From the NCBI GenBank assembly GCA_013407085.1, contig JACCGJ010005788.1:1-64000 (forward strand): a DNA stretch of 64,000 bases, read 5' to 3'. A model generated the notes under the pieces. It ran no database searches. It was not told the origin of the DNA and was given only the letters and a program-made list of their open reading frames with translations. Every line of letters starts with the position of its first letter. Positions within the stretch are counted from its first letter, which is position 1. The position numbers were made by a program, and so were the translations under genes. Of the stretch, positions 43,616 through 55,635 are shown piece by piece. The stretch is from Atriophallophorus winterbourni. Taxonomy: Eukaryota; Platyhelminthes; Trematoda; Plagiorchiida; Microphallidae.

Positions 43616-44761
43616 TCATTTTGAACCCGCTTCCAGTTTGTCAATGATTTCATTCAAATTTCCATTGTGCAACTTGATCAATGTTTTTAATTCTTTTTCA
43701 TCTTGTGTGAAACCCATCTTTCGGAGTGTAATCATGGCAACTTTAACATGTTTGGATTTCATCTTCTTCCCATCTTGTTCAATTTCTTTTGTTTTTCCCG
43801 ATACATCATCCGGCCCTTCTTTATTCTTGGCTTCCGGGGATTCCTTTGTTTCGGTGATAGCCACCTCATTTTCAACCGTCGGTTTTTCTTTTACTTCAGG
43901 TGGGACAATCGGTTGGTTGAATTTGTGGCAATTTTTGGACACTCTGCACAATGTGTGCAGTGAACATGTACGGTGAATGGAATTTGGGCAGGTTCATGCT
44001 TATGATCTTCCTCTAGTGGTTTATTCGGCTTTGAACATTGTTCACTCTGTGGTTTCACTGGCTCATCATTAATTGTGACACGCTTCTTCTCAGGTTTGAT
44101 CTCGTCATCGGAATCGCTGTCGCTGGAAGATTCCTGCTCAATTTTAGATTCTTCCACTGTTGGTTGAGCCTCATTCTCCTCCGGTATCTCACCGAAAATC
44201 GTTCGATGTTCCCGCCTGTCTGGTGAAACAAAAAGGCGCACCGCTTTTTCTGAAGCGTGTGTATCCGAGAAGAAATCTACTGCTTCTTGTAGGTCGTGAT
44301 GATCGCGTATGGTGCAGTAGTCTGTGCCATCTGTGAATAGACGAAAAATGAAATTCGTGTTTACAAAATTATCGACCTTATTTGGTCAGTATCCTTCAAA
44401 TTTGAATAATACAAATACCGTTTATCCAGATGCTGTTTATTCGGAGCATTTGGAAAAGTCTTGCTTAATGCCACAGCACATTAAATTTAAACTCAAAAAT
44501 CCATTTGCTTATTTTCACTATATTTTATAACCTCAGATTTACGGTGAAAATATTTATTAGAACTCGCAAATAGAAAAAGCTGTTCAGCTTACCATGCCAG
44601 GAAATATAGAAATTTCCAGCTCTTCTGCCAAATAGTCGCTTCAGTCGTTCAATTAAACATTTGAATGCACTTTCGTCCACTTTTCCTTTGAGAACCCAAC
44701 GTGTTACTTCGGTTTTCGTGTCCGTACGGTCGGAAGCGGTCACAAGTTTGAAGACAGGCAT
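43616..44761 (-). pseudogene. p62-like copy c, frameshifted before the UBA domain
   Basis: Exons 44761-44593 and 44330-43616 copy p62-like b almost exactly, including both splice sites. A one-base deletion near 43915-43925 shifts the frame after VHCTHCAECPK; the shifted frame stops at 43891. As read, the product is about 202 residues with the PB1 domain and acidic block but no UBA. The old frame (to the stop at 43616) still encodes an undamaged UBA domain, so the break is recent, or is an assembly error. If expressed, a PB1-only protein could co-polymerise with the intact paralogues without binding ubiquitin (inference). Confidence 0.75.
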
Positions 44762-45622
44762 TCTCTGTTTGCGAAATCTTTAAGTGATTCTTCCATTTAA
44801 ATTCGATGGTTTTTATAGTTTTGCCAGCATGTACTTTACGTCATTATCATCGAGAATAATGTCAACGTCCTTGAAAGTCGAGATTTCATTCGCTCTAATA
44901 TATTACTCAACATGACGTGAAGGATTATGAATTTTGTCACATCAATCCTAGTTCATTGTCAGCGTTTTTATCACATGATTCACTGTTCTGAGTAACGCAG
45001 TTTCATAAAATCAGTTCATACAATACCACTAACACACAGTCAACAAATTGATGAAACGTTCTACTGTAATTTAGCATGGCATTACACTATCGTTTTAGGA
45101 AAAATTTATTTGGTAATTTAATTAGTGTTATAAGTTTTCATTATTATACTACCAATGAACTCACGGAAATCAAGGAAGCATATTTTAGACTAACAAACAC
45201 TTTGCATTCGATGTCATTTCCATCAATTACGCACATGTCATTTGTAGCTGAGTTTAAGCGTTGCTAAAGAATAGTATGATTGTGATAAACATGGCTTCAA
45301 ACAATTTAAGTTTTATCACAATCTGCTGAAAAATGGCCATAGAATATTAATTTTAGAATAACTTACTAAGACAGCAAATATCATGTTCACCGCCTTTGAA
45401 AAAAACACGAAATATTGTCAAAATGTAAATAACGAACAATAACAAAAGAAAAACTTGTGCAAACGCTGGAATACTTACTTCCCTCCTTTATTGTTATTAG
45501 CAGAATGTTTTATATTAAGGTTGCTAAATAATTAATAATGAAACATTGTTTACACCTAGCAGTTTTGGTCTATTCTTTTTTTCTATTTCCACATTCAGAA
45601 ACTCGAACCAGACTTCTTTATC

Positions 45623-45859
45623 TCAAAGCAAGGTCTTCAGAGCTTTATTACTGAATCGATGTTGTGCTTCAGTCATTTCATTATTCCTCTCAAAGTGGTT
45701 TCGCAACTCATAAATGTTGATTGACTCCATTATTTCAAATGACACTGGCATTAAATCTATGGGACGGCAATTTAATAGATATTTTTTCATTTCACCAAAC
45801 TCGCAGAATGGACTAATCACTTTTCCAGATCTTTGGCGCGAAGCTCTGAGCATTATCAT
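45623..45859 (-). CDS. Unrecognised 78-residue ORF, unit 2
   Basis: Counterpart of 28418-28654, with one residue different. No family recognised; a chance ORF is possible. Confidence 0.2.
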   Translation of the reverse strand: MIMLRASRQRSGKVISPFCEFGEMKKYLLNCRPIDLMPVSFEIMESINIYELRNHFERNNEMTEAQHRFSNKALKTLL

Positions 45860-46666
45860 GAACAGTTCGGATGTCAGTATTGATAGTTCTTAGATGTTAT
45901 GTCAGAAGTTGGAGCTAAGTTGACTTTTCAAGGATGTTTTTGTTGTTGCTGTTTTAATTATGTTTAGATGGATTTCCAGTTGAAACAATCTGCATAAAAC
46001 CTGAGAATTGCTCATCCACTACACTAAAATTATTACACAGGAAAAAAGAACGGACTTAATGCAGGGGAAATAGAATATTAACCTAGGCCACAATATTTGA
46101 AATAAAACGTCTTGATAAGCTGTATATAAATTAAATGCTAGGTGAAAAAAGACACTAGGAATTTATGGAAGATATCAAGAAAACGTTGCAGCCAGTACAC
46201 TATTTGCAAGTTGTCAAGCAATTGGCAAGATCCACTTAGTCGTGATTTCGGTGGTGAAATTCATGTTACTAATAATCAGTCAAATTTCACGCTTTCACAA
46301 TTAGATAACGCAGATTTCATGATAACTGTATATGATGCCCACAGAAGGTTCTGTAGATCAAACCTGAAAACAAGGCCTTAACACAGACAGAGTAACTCAA
46401 ATATGCGAATGATTCCTTTCCAAACTAATAGCTTCCATTTCCAACCGTTGTCACTCTTCTGCCAACATTGCAAATGGTTGTAAAACTGTTAGAATTAGAA
46501 CTGTCCACAAGGAAACTACAAGAAAGTTCGATCTGACTTGAAAATCATAAAGACCCTAGTTCTTGATCGCCTGTAAAAGGTACCATCTTTGGAGGATGAG
46601 TATCAATTTGATTAGATGTGATTTCTACATGGTTAGTAGAGAGTTGCCAATCTTTAATCCCAAAAT

Positions 46667-46927
46667 ATGAAATGGAGTAATCTGGGCAGTGAACGTCGTG
46701 ATGCAACTTGCGGTAATCTCACTGTAACTAGAATCAAGTCTGCGGAAATGACTAGCGGGAATTGGACACCTCATTTTAATACTTTATTTACTAAAGTACA
46801 TAGGCTTGTTATAGCTAGCATATTTGTGCTCACGGCGTTTAGTTTAAGCTATATATACTTCAAATTCTCGTACATTTTACCTGATAATATGTACTGTAAA
46901 CCTTTTATTTACCCTGTGGTGGGTTGA
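46667..46927 (+). CDS. Candidate first exon of a type II membrane protein, unit 2
   Basis: Copy of 29461-29721 with Met-to-Val in the hydrophobic segment. The donor-like site has changed from GTGAGT to GTGGGT, which would weaken splicing if this is an exon. Confidence 0.25.
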   Translation: MKWSNLGSERRDATCGNLTVTRIKSAEMTSGNWTPHFNTLFTKVHRLVIASIFVLTAFSLSYIYFKFSYILPDNMYCKPFIYPVVG

Positions 46928-47445
46928 CTACTACTTAATCATGTTTCCTGTCCTGACTATCACCCTTGGTCTGACGAAGCTGCTGTGTCAGGAGTGAAAC
47001 GTTACCCAAAAACTACTCTAACCGATTGCACTCAAATTTCCTTGCATTATGAATACACGATTGGTCCCAAACATATTCCAATCGATTGCATATATATCCC
47101 CTTTTTGTCTTTTGTTTTATGTAGTCTGCACTAATCACAATAGAGGGAAAAATTTCAGAATTATCGAATCCATATCAATCGTAATGCGGAGCTCAACTTT
47201 CCTGTTGAAGCGATTAGTCTACCCGAAAGCTGCATCCAAGCAATCCCTCTAATTCTGCACCCGGGTTTAGGACGCGTCTTATTTGTCATGTGTTGGAGCG
47301 CATCAATCATCTAACGAGAGAAATAGAGAATAGTGAATAACGATAATGAAATTGTGAAAATTGTGTTGGATGCATCTTGGTAAAAATAATAATTCAAACA
47401 CAGTCTAAGCTGAGAGTCTGGAGAGCCAGTTAGCAAAACGTATTA

Positions 47446-47756
47446 AACAATGTGTATTGTAAACAAGTTGCGTTTGTATGCTACTGTTAAATATGGTTTG
47501 TACGACCCATGATCATGAACAAACAGCACGATACCGGTCGTGGTATGTGTGTGTGAAAGAAAAGCATGCGCCATTCTCCAATAGGGGCTTACAAGGGCAA
47601 TTTTATACCATTCCTCCACTGCTTCAAGGCACGCAGATCCTGATCATACTGTCATTACCTAGTGAGCGCAAACGGCGTGAAACCGGTGTTGGGTGTGTGA
47701 TGGAAGTCCCAATGAACATTTTTGTTAAAGATAATGGGTTTAAACACTAAATGTGA
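47446..47756 (+). repeat. 240-bp repeat superfamily, unit 2
   Basis: Near-identical duplicate of 30240-30550, carried along by the segmental duplication. Confidence 0.65.
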
Positions 47757-48150
47757 ATTTGTTTTGAACCGTGCCCGCATCCTGTTTGGATTAACTTGGG
47801 TGATATTTGATTTTTTTCTTCTCTGGATAGCATTTAAACGGAATTAACAATGTCAATACATAAACAATTCTATATTGAACATCCTATTGTAGTAGCCCGA
47901 TGCAGCAAGATCTCCTGTGATCACGCTGGAAAAACCACGTCAATAATTCCGCCTTAACTAAAAAATGTAAATTTTGGCATCATTGCGATTTGCTTTTCTT
48001 TATTAGATTCAATGCTTTCTATGTTGCATTGGTTCTAGTAGCGATTTTTAATGTTAAGTTTGTAAATCCATCATCATGTTACGCGTGATAAACTCTCAGA
48101 TTGTAGAGTCTACGATGTTTTGATAATTAACATTATGTTCATTTTGTTTC

Positions 48151-48266
48151 TGTAGCAGCGTTGTCTTTTACGGGGTGGGGTTGCTAGCCCCACGCCCAAC
48201 CCTCCTCCTTTTTCACCCGGGCTCGGGACCGGCAGTTGGCATTCACATTCTTAATCGAAATGGCCT
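48151..48266 (+). repeat. Fragment of an RTE-like 5' untranslated region, unit 2
   Basis: Duplicate of 30945-31060 within the segmental duplication. Confidence 0.4.
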
Positions 48267-49969
48267 GTTTCAATAAATGTTAACCATGAGTGTCCATCTC
48301 TATCTGAGATTGTTTGAATCGGGCCAAATCTTTTCACGTGCAGCGGTCCGACTCAAAGAGATATGTAATATCCGCTTGTCGGAGATGCAGCTAGCTATCT
48401 AATTTTCATATAATAGTCACTTGTAAAGGTATTTGATTCATAAATATTTCGAAATATAAACTACTTTTCTACCGGTAAAGATATGGCTGATTTCTACCTC
48501 ACCATGCCTAACTAGTAGGAATAATCTGCTTTTGTGAAAAGAATTATCATAATACTGTTATTCCAGTATTGGATAGAGTGATAACCATAGTTTTCTAAAT
48601 CACTTCTCGCGATGGTTCACACAACGAACAGAGATTTTCAAACACGTAAACACTGAGTTCTTGCTGGTCAAGCGCTTAAGATGTAGTCTGGTGCTTAGAA
48701 AATAATAATTTTAACAAGCGGCTGTATGCCAAATTAATTTGCATAATTTTTCGAATGAAACCTTGTCTATAAACGACTGGTATATAAATTTCGAAAAGCA
48801 GGTCGGAAGCACACATTTTTCTAGTTAATTGAACAACATATGTAGTTTTATGTGCACGCACAGCGATATTGTTTACATTTTTCCAAAGTTAACACTTAAG
48901 AAGACGTTGATATGATTACTTGTCAAATAAACGCGGGTTATTAATATTTTAAATGTCTGCGTAACCTCGGGGTCTCTCTGGTCTGAGGTTTACAGCAAAT
49001 TTCATCGCTTAAAACAGTTTCCAATAGTGTGACTTCTGCGTATTTTGATTGATGAAGCGAAATCGAGGCGCACTAAGTGTGCGCAACCATGGAATCCGGA
49101 GATGAATCAGAGAAATGTCGTAGGTGTAATAAATTTTCGTCGATGAGGAATGATTTCGAAAGTTGTATGACGTGCAAGGCGGATCTAATAACACATGGAC
49201 CTGGCACGTGATTTACATCGTAAACAGCAGAATTTTGTTTAGCGTGTACAGTTGATTGAAACAAAGAAATGCATTCTTTTCACATGAACAATCACCAAGC
49301 AGTGCGCTTGCTTTAAACCTTGTAATTGTTTGGTGATTCAGCTCACGTTAATGCACCACAATCATCACATAAATGCATTTATTCGTGACAGAAACTGTTA
49401 GATCAAGTTGCGACACAATCAGCAAACATTTGATACAAAACGTTTAATGGGATAAGAGAAAGCGCAATTATTAGAAATTTTTAATTGATGATGCGCTATT
49501 GAAGTTGGTTAAAAATTGGAAATGACAAAGTTGGCAACAGTAACATTCGGATCCCTGCAAAAAGAGACGTTGGATGAGCAATATTTAAAATTTAAGAATC
49601 AAGATTTTATGAAGTTAGAAGAATTTGATTATAAAGTTTCCATAAGATTTGGAACCTTCTTCCTCTAATCACCAGGAATAATTCCACCAAATTTCACAAC
49701 AAGTCAATTTGAGAAAATGTTTCCGAACATCATGAGTCTCTTTCGACACTTGGAGTGGTAAACATAGTTACGAGGCACGAATCGTAAATGAAGCAGGCAC
49801 GTACAGAATAAAAGTATCAGTTGAAGCCAAGCCAGGAATGCGTAGTTTGTATGATACCTGAGTACCTAGGTATATCCCTAGACTTAACATATTCGACTTA
49901 ATGTTTTGTAAGTAATTATCACATCATTCCAAATGCGGGATATAAGCTCTCACAAATTAAATTCTTTCA

Positions 49970-50154
49970 GCATATACAAATATATAGAAAACTCTGAAGA
50001 GTTAGATTGCACGATAACGTATTTTTTGAAGCAATATAATGTTCGATGTGAGCCATGGGTTTCAAGATTTAATCTGTGTTCCATGGGTGTGAATTTATTG
50101 GTTTCGATCACCGTTGGCAAAGCCCCTGAATTAAAGTTCTGGAAATTCGTCTAA
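49970..50154 (+). CDS. Candidate terminal exon, open in unit 2
   Basis: Preceded by TTCTTTCAG and open to the TAA at 50152-50154. It encodes about 61 residues including CTITYFLKQYNVRCEPWVSR and ITVGKAPELKFWKFV. The frame extends a little upstream of the acceptor (ATG at 49933), so a stand-alone small ORF is also possible. No family recognised. In unit 1 the frame has a stop codon. Confidence 0.3.
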
Positions 50155-50338
50155 GCGTACACGAAAGCTTGAAAACTCGCCTATAATTGACTTTCTAATG
50201 CAAGATGCTTTAAGCTGCTGCATAAATGGGCTCTAAGATGAATTTCCCAGCACAGAATTGTAAGTCAAATTGATAATTTATTAAAAAGATAACCAATTCG
50301 TAGAAATTTGGTTAGTTGAACGACTGCTTATTTCTCGT

Positions 50339-50533
50339 TCACCATTGATGAAATAAATACAAATTACTTGCCTGCGTAAACCGTACGCAGTAGGTAGCAC
50401 CTGTGTGAAAACCATAATATAGTCCACTAAGAATAATGCCTTGCGTGACAGCATTTGCGGTAAGACATTGACCTAACCCAGAAAATAACTGACACTGACA
50501 TGAAACCTTGCAGTGCACAATGAATGACATCAA
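50339..50533 (-). other. Candidate minus-strand exon with a membrane segment, unit 2
   Basis: The open frame encodes a Cys-rich start and a hydrophobic Gly-rich segment (AVTQGIILSGLYYGF), then runs into a GC-type donor-like site (CAG|GCAAGT). In unit 1 (33131-33330) both the frame and the donor-like site are altered. Function unknown; may be chance. Confidence 0.15.
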
Positions 50534-52006
50534 TCACTCTTGTATTGTGGTGACACGCATATTGGTCTTGCAACTTGAGAGGTAACATTTAGGCCTTAGG
50601 ATTTGTTATCACATCCTCTTTTGTTTTGCTTCTCGTATTTGTTGACAGTAAGCCTTTTGATCGAGCTCGGATTATGGCTTCATTGTCATACGTTAGGGTT
50701 CAGTGTGATTATCGCCGTTAGCATTTTCTTCTAGCGAACATGCAAACATAGCTGCGACACATTCAGCATATTTTACGATTCAATGTGATGAACAATCTTC
50801 TACGGCAATATGTTCTTTATCATTGTTGTCCTCACAGAATGAAGTGTGAGATGACACCAATTTGTAGGAGCTGAACAACTACCATTCTTGTATGTAAATG
50901 AAATTATCCGTTCTAACCGCTGTTGAAAAAAACCTTTCCGAGTATGGCGTATTTAAACGATTCACACAGTACTTGACATAGACGCTGGCCACCGCACTTC
51001 AGTAAGGCGATCGCTTCTATGTATATGATATGGATCGTTATGCACAAATGCCTTTGTACAATCGTTTAATTGATTTAGATATCAGTCAGCTGTTGCGTCA
51101 CGAATGATGTCAGTAAGTAATCTTCCTATCGGATTGCTATTTAACCGAAGACGTTTGCATAAATTTGGGCAAGATGATCGATTATTTTCTATTCCGAGGA
51201 ATTCACTCTTCCTTCATTAAGCACATGTAAGATTTCCAGTTTAAAGCTGTTAAGCGTTAACAAATTGATGAAGCAATTAAAGCTTCCTAACTATTTTCAA
51301 TTCAAGTGGTGCTGAAAACATTACGTGCTTGCTTTTATGAGGACGTTTTTTGTTCCAATATCTGCAAAACTCTGCGGAATTGCAAGCAAAGAGTCGCTGT
51401 GTTGTTCTTATCGAGCTATTGCTAGTTGACTACCCATAACGGGACACATGCGCTCCAATAGTCCATCCTCCACAAGAGTTTCGTATACTAACCTAGCCGT
51501 CTTTAGCTACATAGATATTCGGAAACTAAAATATTATGGTCACTTGCACCGAGAAAATCAATGTTGTAAATGTCAAAGTTTATCGTTGCTTTCGAAGTAA
51601 GGAATAAATTTTAAAAGAATGAAACCTCTGTCTTGCACATGTGAAACCATATATTTCAGTTCACGGAATCTTTAATCACGTTTGATCCAATCTCGCAATG
51701 AGACAGCGAATCTTTATGGGTGAACAATCAGTGTTTGTGCGCATGCTGTTTCTCTAAAAACCATAAATTTTGAGTATTGATCAGAGCCAGTGCGTAATTT
51801 TAATATGTCGATGATGCAGTCTTCTAGTGATCTCAAGTTTCGGGTTTCACCAGATAATTGTACTGGAGCATATTTATGCATTAGAGAACCTTATGATACA
51901 ATGGTGCGAAACTCCAACTTTTCACAGGCGATCGTTTGAAAGTAGAATCATCTTACGGGTCGATATATTTGCATATATGTTCATACATTGTTGTTTCAAT
52001 AACAGC

Positions 52007-52022
52007 GATATATATATATATA
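52007..52022. repeat. (TA)n run at the RTE 3' junction
   Basis: TATATATATATA replaces a GC-rich 16-mer found at the corresponding place in unit 1. It abuts the candidate target duplication. Confidence 0.7.
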
Positions 52023-52156
52023 TTTACACAATCATTTAAAAATGAAAAAGTGCCACCCGGCAATGCACGAGAAAAAGAAAGAAAAAAGGTACAATATGAG
52101 GGGGATTTTTTGTCCATTGTTCCACATGTCGATTTTTTGATTTTTTTGATTTTTTT

Positions 52157-55100
52157 TTACAAATTTGAGGGGGGAACACAAAATAGAATGCACTCTCTCC
52201 ACTGTTGCCGGTTCTCAGCCATCGTCGACAGCGTGTCAAGCCACAGACACTCACTATCCCTTGGACCCCACCCAGGAAGCCGCGTTCGTCCGACCCGAGC
52301 TAAACCCGACGTCAAGCGTTTTAAGGCCTTCTTCCAGGTCAGCGGTTGTCCACCTGAACACCGCCGCCAGCCTGGGCCAACCGACACACGCAGCGCGCGG
52401 AAGGGTAGGCGCTCAGGCTTCATTCTCAAGACATGCCCTAGCCAGCGGAGACGGGAACGGTCGATTAGGTCTCGTAGCATCAGGCTGTCCACACCTAGAA
52501 CACGGTGCCTCACTTCAACGTTGCTAGTGCGGTGTTGCCACCACACTCGTGCAAGCCTCCGTAAACATCGATGTTCAAACACCTCCAAGCGCCGGAGCTC
52601 CTCTGCGCGTACTGCCCAGCTCTCGCACCCGTAAAGCAAGACCGACCTGACTGAGGCCAGGTAAACTCTCCCCTTGAGTCTCAAACTCACGTCAGACCGC
52701 TTCCAGAGATGACCTAGACTAGTGAACGCGAAGCGAGCTCTCGCAATGCGAGAGCCGATCTCACTTTCCAGCCCTCCTCCCGCCGTGATGCAGCTACCAA
52801 GATAGGTGAACTGTTCCACACAGTCCAGACTGAGGTCATCGACCGTCAGAGTGGGCTGCAACCCCTCCCAATCTTGAAGAAGAACCTTACACTTAGTTGG
52901 AGCTAAGTGCAATCCGTACCTAGACGCCTCCAATGCTAGCTGGTTCAGGGCATTCTGTAGGAACACCGGATCATCACCAAGCAAAGCAATGTCATCGGCA
53001 TAATCAAGGTCAGTGACACGGTTACCTGGAAGTAGCTCGATCCCACCCTCAGTGAAGCTACGGAGAGCATTCTGGAGGACATCCTCGATCGCAAAGTTGA
53101 ACAAGAATGGGGACAGCGGACAGCCCTGGCGCACGCCACTGGTTGTGGGGAACGCCGGCGATAGGCTGCCGTAGACCCTGACCCTCCCTGAAGAATGAGA
53201 ATAGAGCTCCTTCAAGATGGCGACATACTTAGGAGGGATGCCACTCCTAAGCAAGCAGTTCCAAAGAGTAGTTCTGTCCACCGAGTCGAACGCGGCCCGG
53301 ATGTCCAGAAAAGCTACGATGGTTGGTCGCCGGTACAGGTGTCTGTGCTCTAATAACTGTCGCAGGACAAAAAGCTGATCCACGCATCCTCGCCCCGGGC
53401 GGAATCCAGCCTGTTCCTCACGGCAACGTAACTCCCGAATGGGCGATAGCCGACGAAGGAGGATGGAAACCAGGAGTTTAGACGCGACAGGAGTCAGGGA
53501 TATCCCACGATGATTGGAACACAGATTCCGTGCGCCCTTCTTAAAGATTGGGATAACCGTCGATTCACCCCATGACGCCGGGACCCGCTCCTCAGCCCAT
53601 ACTTTGGTAAACAAATCACGTAACTCCGCTGCCACAAGATCACCTCCCTCCTTAAACAAAATCGGGTGGAGGTCGTCAGGACCAGGTGACTTGTGGCGCT
53701 TCAGTGCTCGAATTACCTCTCTCACCTCCTGGAGATCAGGAGCGGCTAAGGAAACGGGCCAAGGCGTGCAAATCGGTGTCTCAGGCGGCGAGGTCGGAGG
53801 AGGTGGCTGGCTGAACTGAGCACTAAAGTGCTCAGCCCATCGTTCTAAGCGTCTACTAAGATTGGTGATCGGCGAGCCGTCGGTTTCGCAAATAGTCTCG
53901 CTCACTGTATTCAGTTTCGAACCAGTAGCTCTAATTAACTGAAACAATTTGCGAGTATTGCCCGATGCGGCTGCAACCTCCATCTCACAAGCACGTTGCG
54001 TCCACCAGAACTCGCGGTCATTCCTTAAGCTGGCCTTTAAGCGGGTATTGAATTCTCTCCGAGCACGGTTGTGTTCAGTGCCGGTGGGTAAAGTTCGACG
54101 GTGATCGATTAAAGCAAGTGACTGGGCCGAGATCCAAGAGCGTGGCAAAGCGCGGGTGGGTTGACAGCTTTCAGAAGTAGCGCAGGACAGTGCTGTCCGA
54201 ACGAAGTTCCAGTGCTGCTCAACATCAGACGGGGGTGCTTCTGCGAGCTCCCTGGTCAATGCATGATGGAACTTGGTTCTGACAGCGGGGAGCATCAAAG
54301 AGGCGGTGTCTACATGAGTTCGTCTTGCGCGTGCCTTACCCCCAAATTGGAAGTTGACTGTCGCACAGACTAGCGCATGGTCTGAGTCCACACTGGTGGT
54401 CCAGTATGAACGACAATCCTTGATGCTACCACGCCACCTGTAGCTAATAGCAATGTGGTCAATTTGAGACCAGACGTGCTGTGATGGTGAGCGCCATGTG
54501 GCCATTCGACGCTGGGAACGCCGAAATGCCGTACTGGAGAGATAGAGGCGGTGATCGCCACAGAATGTGAGCAATCGTTCTCCGTTATCTGAACGCCCGC
54601 CATCCAGCCCATACTGACCTCCTAGGTGGCGCTCGTATTCAGACAGGCGACCAACGCGAGCGTTGAGATCTCCTGCCATGATTACGACATCTGTCCTGCG
54701 TGCCTTGCGAAACAAACTATGCAACTTCTCATAGAAGTTGTCCTTACTGAGATCCACACTACAGTCCGTTGGAGCGTAGGCAGAAATCACAAACAAATCC
54801 CTCCGCGTTTCGCACCGCCTGTTCACCCGACAGTGGCCACGAAATCGTGCACCGCACAGTCTGCTGTCAACGGGAATCCACTCTAAGAGTGATTGCTCAG
54901 CACGGGAACTGAGCGCGATACCGACGCCAGCCAATCCGGCAGAGGAAGCATCCGGGTCACTAGAGAGGCGCAGGTGGAATCTGCTGTCTGGTTCAGCTGG
55001 TGAGACCAACTGACAGACTTCGCTTGTGTCACGGAAACGGGTTTCCGACAAGCAGCAGATATCAATGCCTAACGTCTCGAGCGTTCGTGCAAGGCCGGCC

Positions 55101-55315
55101 TGTTGTCCCGGTTGTAGCAAGGTCCGAACGTTAAACGAAGCTAACCTAAATGAAACCCGCGGGCGTAGAAGAGTTGCAGCAATCGACGGCTGTCTAGACG
55201 GCATGAGTCGTACATCAGGTAGAGAGAGCGAATCGGGGATGGTAACATGTGGAGAAGAGGCAGTAGAAGCAATAAAAGAGATAGAGTTCGGAATTTCTAG
55301 TACTGTTATTGTCAT
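52157..55315 (-). CDS. RTE retrotransposon ORF2: endonuclease and reverse transcriptase
   Basis: Uninterrupted 1052-residue ORF. Residues about 55-315 are an AP-type endonuclease with Asn61 (FNVRT), Glu91 (SETR), Tyr180 (SAYAP), Asp216/Asn218 (GDLN) and the SDH triad at 310-312 or so. Residues about 530-800 are the reverse transcriptase: FLDIRAAFD (669-677), GVRQGCPLSP (727-736) and YADD (772-775), with all three catalytic aspartates. Residues 800-1000 carry the post-RT region (YGCESWAV, RWLGHVLRM). There is no RNase H or Cys-knuckle. The protein nicks target DNA and copies element RNA at the nick. The absence of stops and of frameshifts suggests a recent and possibly active copy. Confidence 0.93.
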   Translation of the reverse strand: MTITVLEIPNSISFIASTASSPHVTIPDSLSLPDVRLMPSRQPSIAATLLRPRVSFRLASFNVRTLLQPGQQAGLARTLETLGIDICCLSETRFRDTSEVCQLVSPAEPDSRFHLRLSSDPDASSAGLAGVGIALSSRAEQSLLEWIPVDSRLCGARFRGHCRVNRRCETRRDLFVISAYAPTDCSVDLSKDNFYEKLHSLFRKARRTDVVIMAGDLNARVGRLSEYERHLGGQYGLDGGRSDNGERLLTFCGDHRLYLSSTAFRRSQRRMATWRSPSQHVWSQIDHIAISYRWRGSIKDCRSYWTTSVDSDHALVCATVNFQFGGKARARRTHVDTASLMLPAVRTKFHHALTRELAEAPPSDVEQHWNFVRTALSCATSESCQPTRALPRSWISAQSLALIDHRRTLPTGTEHNRARREFNTRLKASLRNDREFWWTQRACEMEVAAASGNTRKLFQLIRATGSKLNTVSETICETDGSPITNLSRRLERWAEHFSAQFSQPPPPTSPPETPICTPWPVSLAAPDLQEVREVIRALKRHKSPGPDDLHPILFKEGGDLVAAELRDLFTKVWAEERVPASWGESTVIPIFKKGARNLCSNHRGISLTPVASKLLVSILLRRLSPIRELRCREEQAGFRPGRGCVDQLFVLRQLLEHRHLYRRPTIVAFLDIRAAFDSVDRTTLWNCLLRSGIPPKYVAILKELYSHSSGRVRVYGSLSPAFPTTSGVRQGCPLSPFLFNFAIEDVLQNALRSFTEGGIELLPGNRVTDLDYADDIALLGDDPVFLQNALNQLALEASRYGLHLAPTKCKVLLQDWEGLQPTLTVDDLSLDCVEQFTYLGSCITAGGGLESEIGSRIARARFAFTSLGHLWKRSDVSLRLKGRVYLASVRSVLLYGCESWAVRAEELRRLEVFEHRCLRRLARVWWQHRTSNVEVRHRVLGVDSLMLRDLIDRSRLRWLGHVLRMKPERLPFRALRVSVGPGWRRCSGGQPLTWKKALKRLTSGLARVGRTRLPGWGPRDSECLWLDTLSTMAENRQQWRECILFCVPPSNL

Positions 55316-55635
55316 TGTTTGGGTGTGGGCGTGATACTACCCGGTTGCCCAGGCCGAAGTAGAGGAGTTGATCTTGAGGACTCCCACCTCAAGCCTTTGG
55401 CCCGAAAGCCTAACCCGCAAGGCAGCGGAGCGAGATTAAGGATCGCACCTATCGGGGCCGGATACTGTAGGTACAGTTCACAAGCCATTCGCGAGGTAGA
55501 GACCAAGCAGGGACTCCCGACATCATCCCAACCAGTCGAGCCGGTGATCCTTGCGGATTCATACGCCTCTTCTGGTATACAATGTCCACGAGGGACAAGG
55601 AGACTGTGTTTGTCTGGCTTCTCACCATTGACCAA
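55312..55635 (-). CDS. RTE retrotransposon ORF1 (short upstream ORF)
   Basis: A minus-strand frame of about 107 codons precedes ORF2. Its TGA stop (55314-55312) overlaps the ORF2 ATG (55315-55313) as ATGA, the arrangement expected for stop-restart translation in RTE elements. The frame is open further upstream, so the true start is uncertain; the listed start codon is TTG. The product is Pro/Arg/Gly-rich with no recognised fold. An ATG-started frame (55664-55449) overlaps it in another phase. Confidence 0.5.
   Translation of the reverse strand: MVNGEKPDKHSLLVPRGHCIPEEAYESARITGSTGWDDVGSPCLVSTSRMACELYLQYPAPIGAILNLAPLPCGLGFRAKGLRWESSRSTPLLRPGQPGSITPTPKQ

Noticed and set aside
52036..52634. Plus-strand ORF of 232 codons
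   Set aside because: Antisense of the RTE ORF2 C-terminus, low-complexity Arg/Ser-rich translation.
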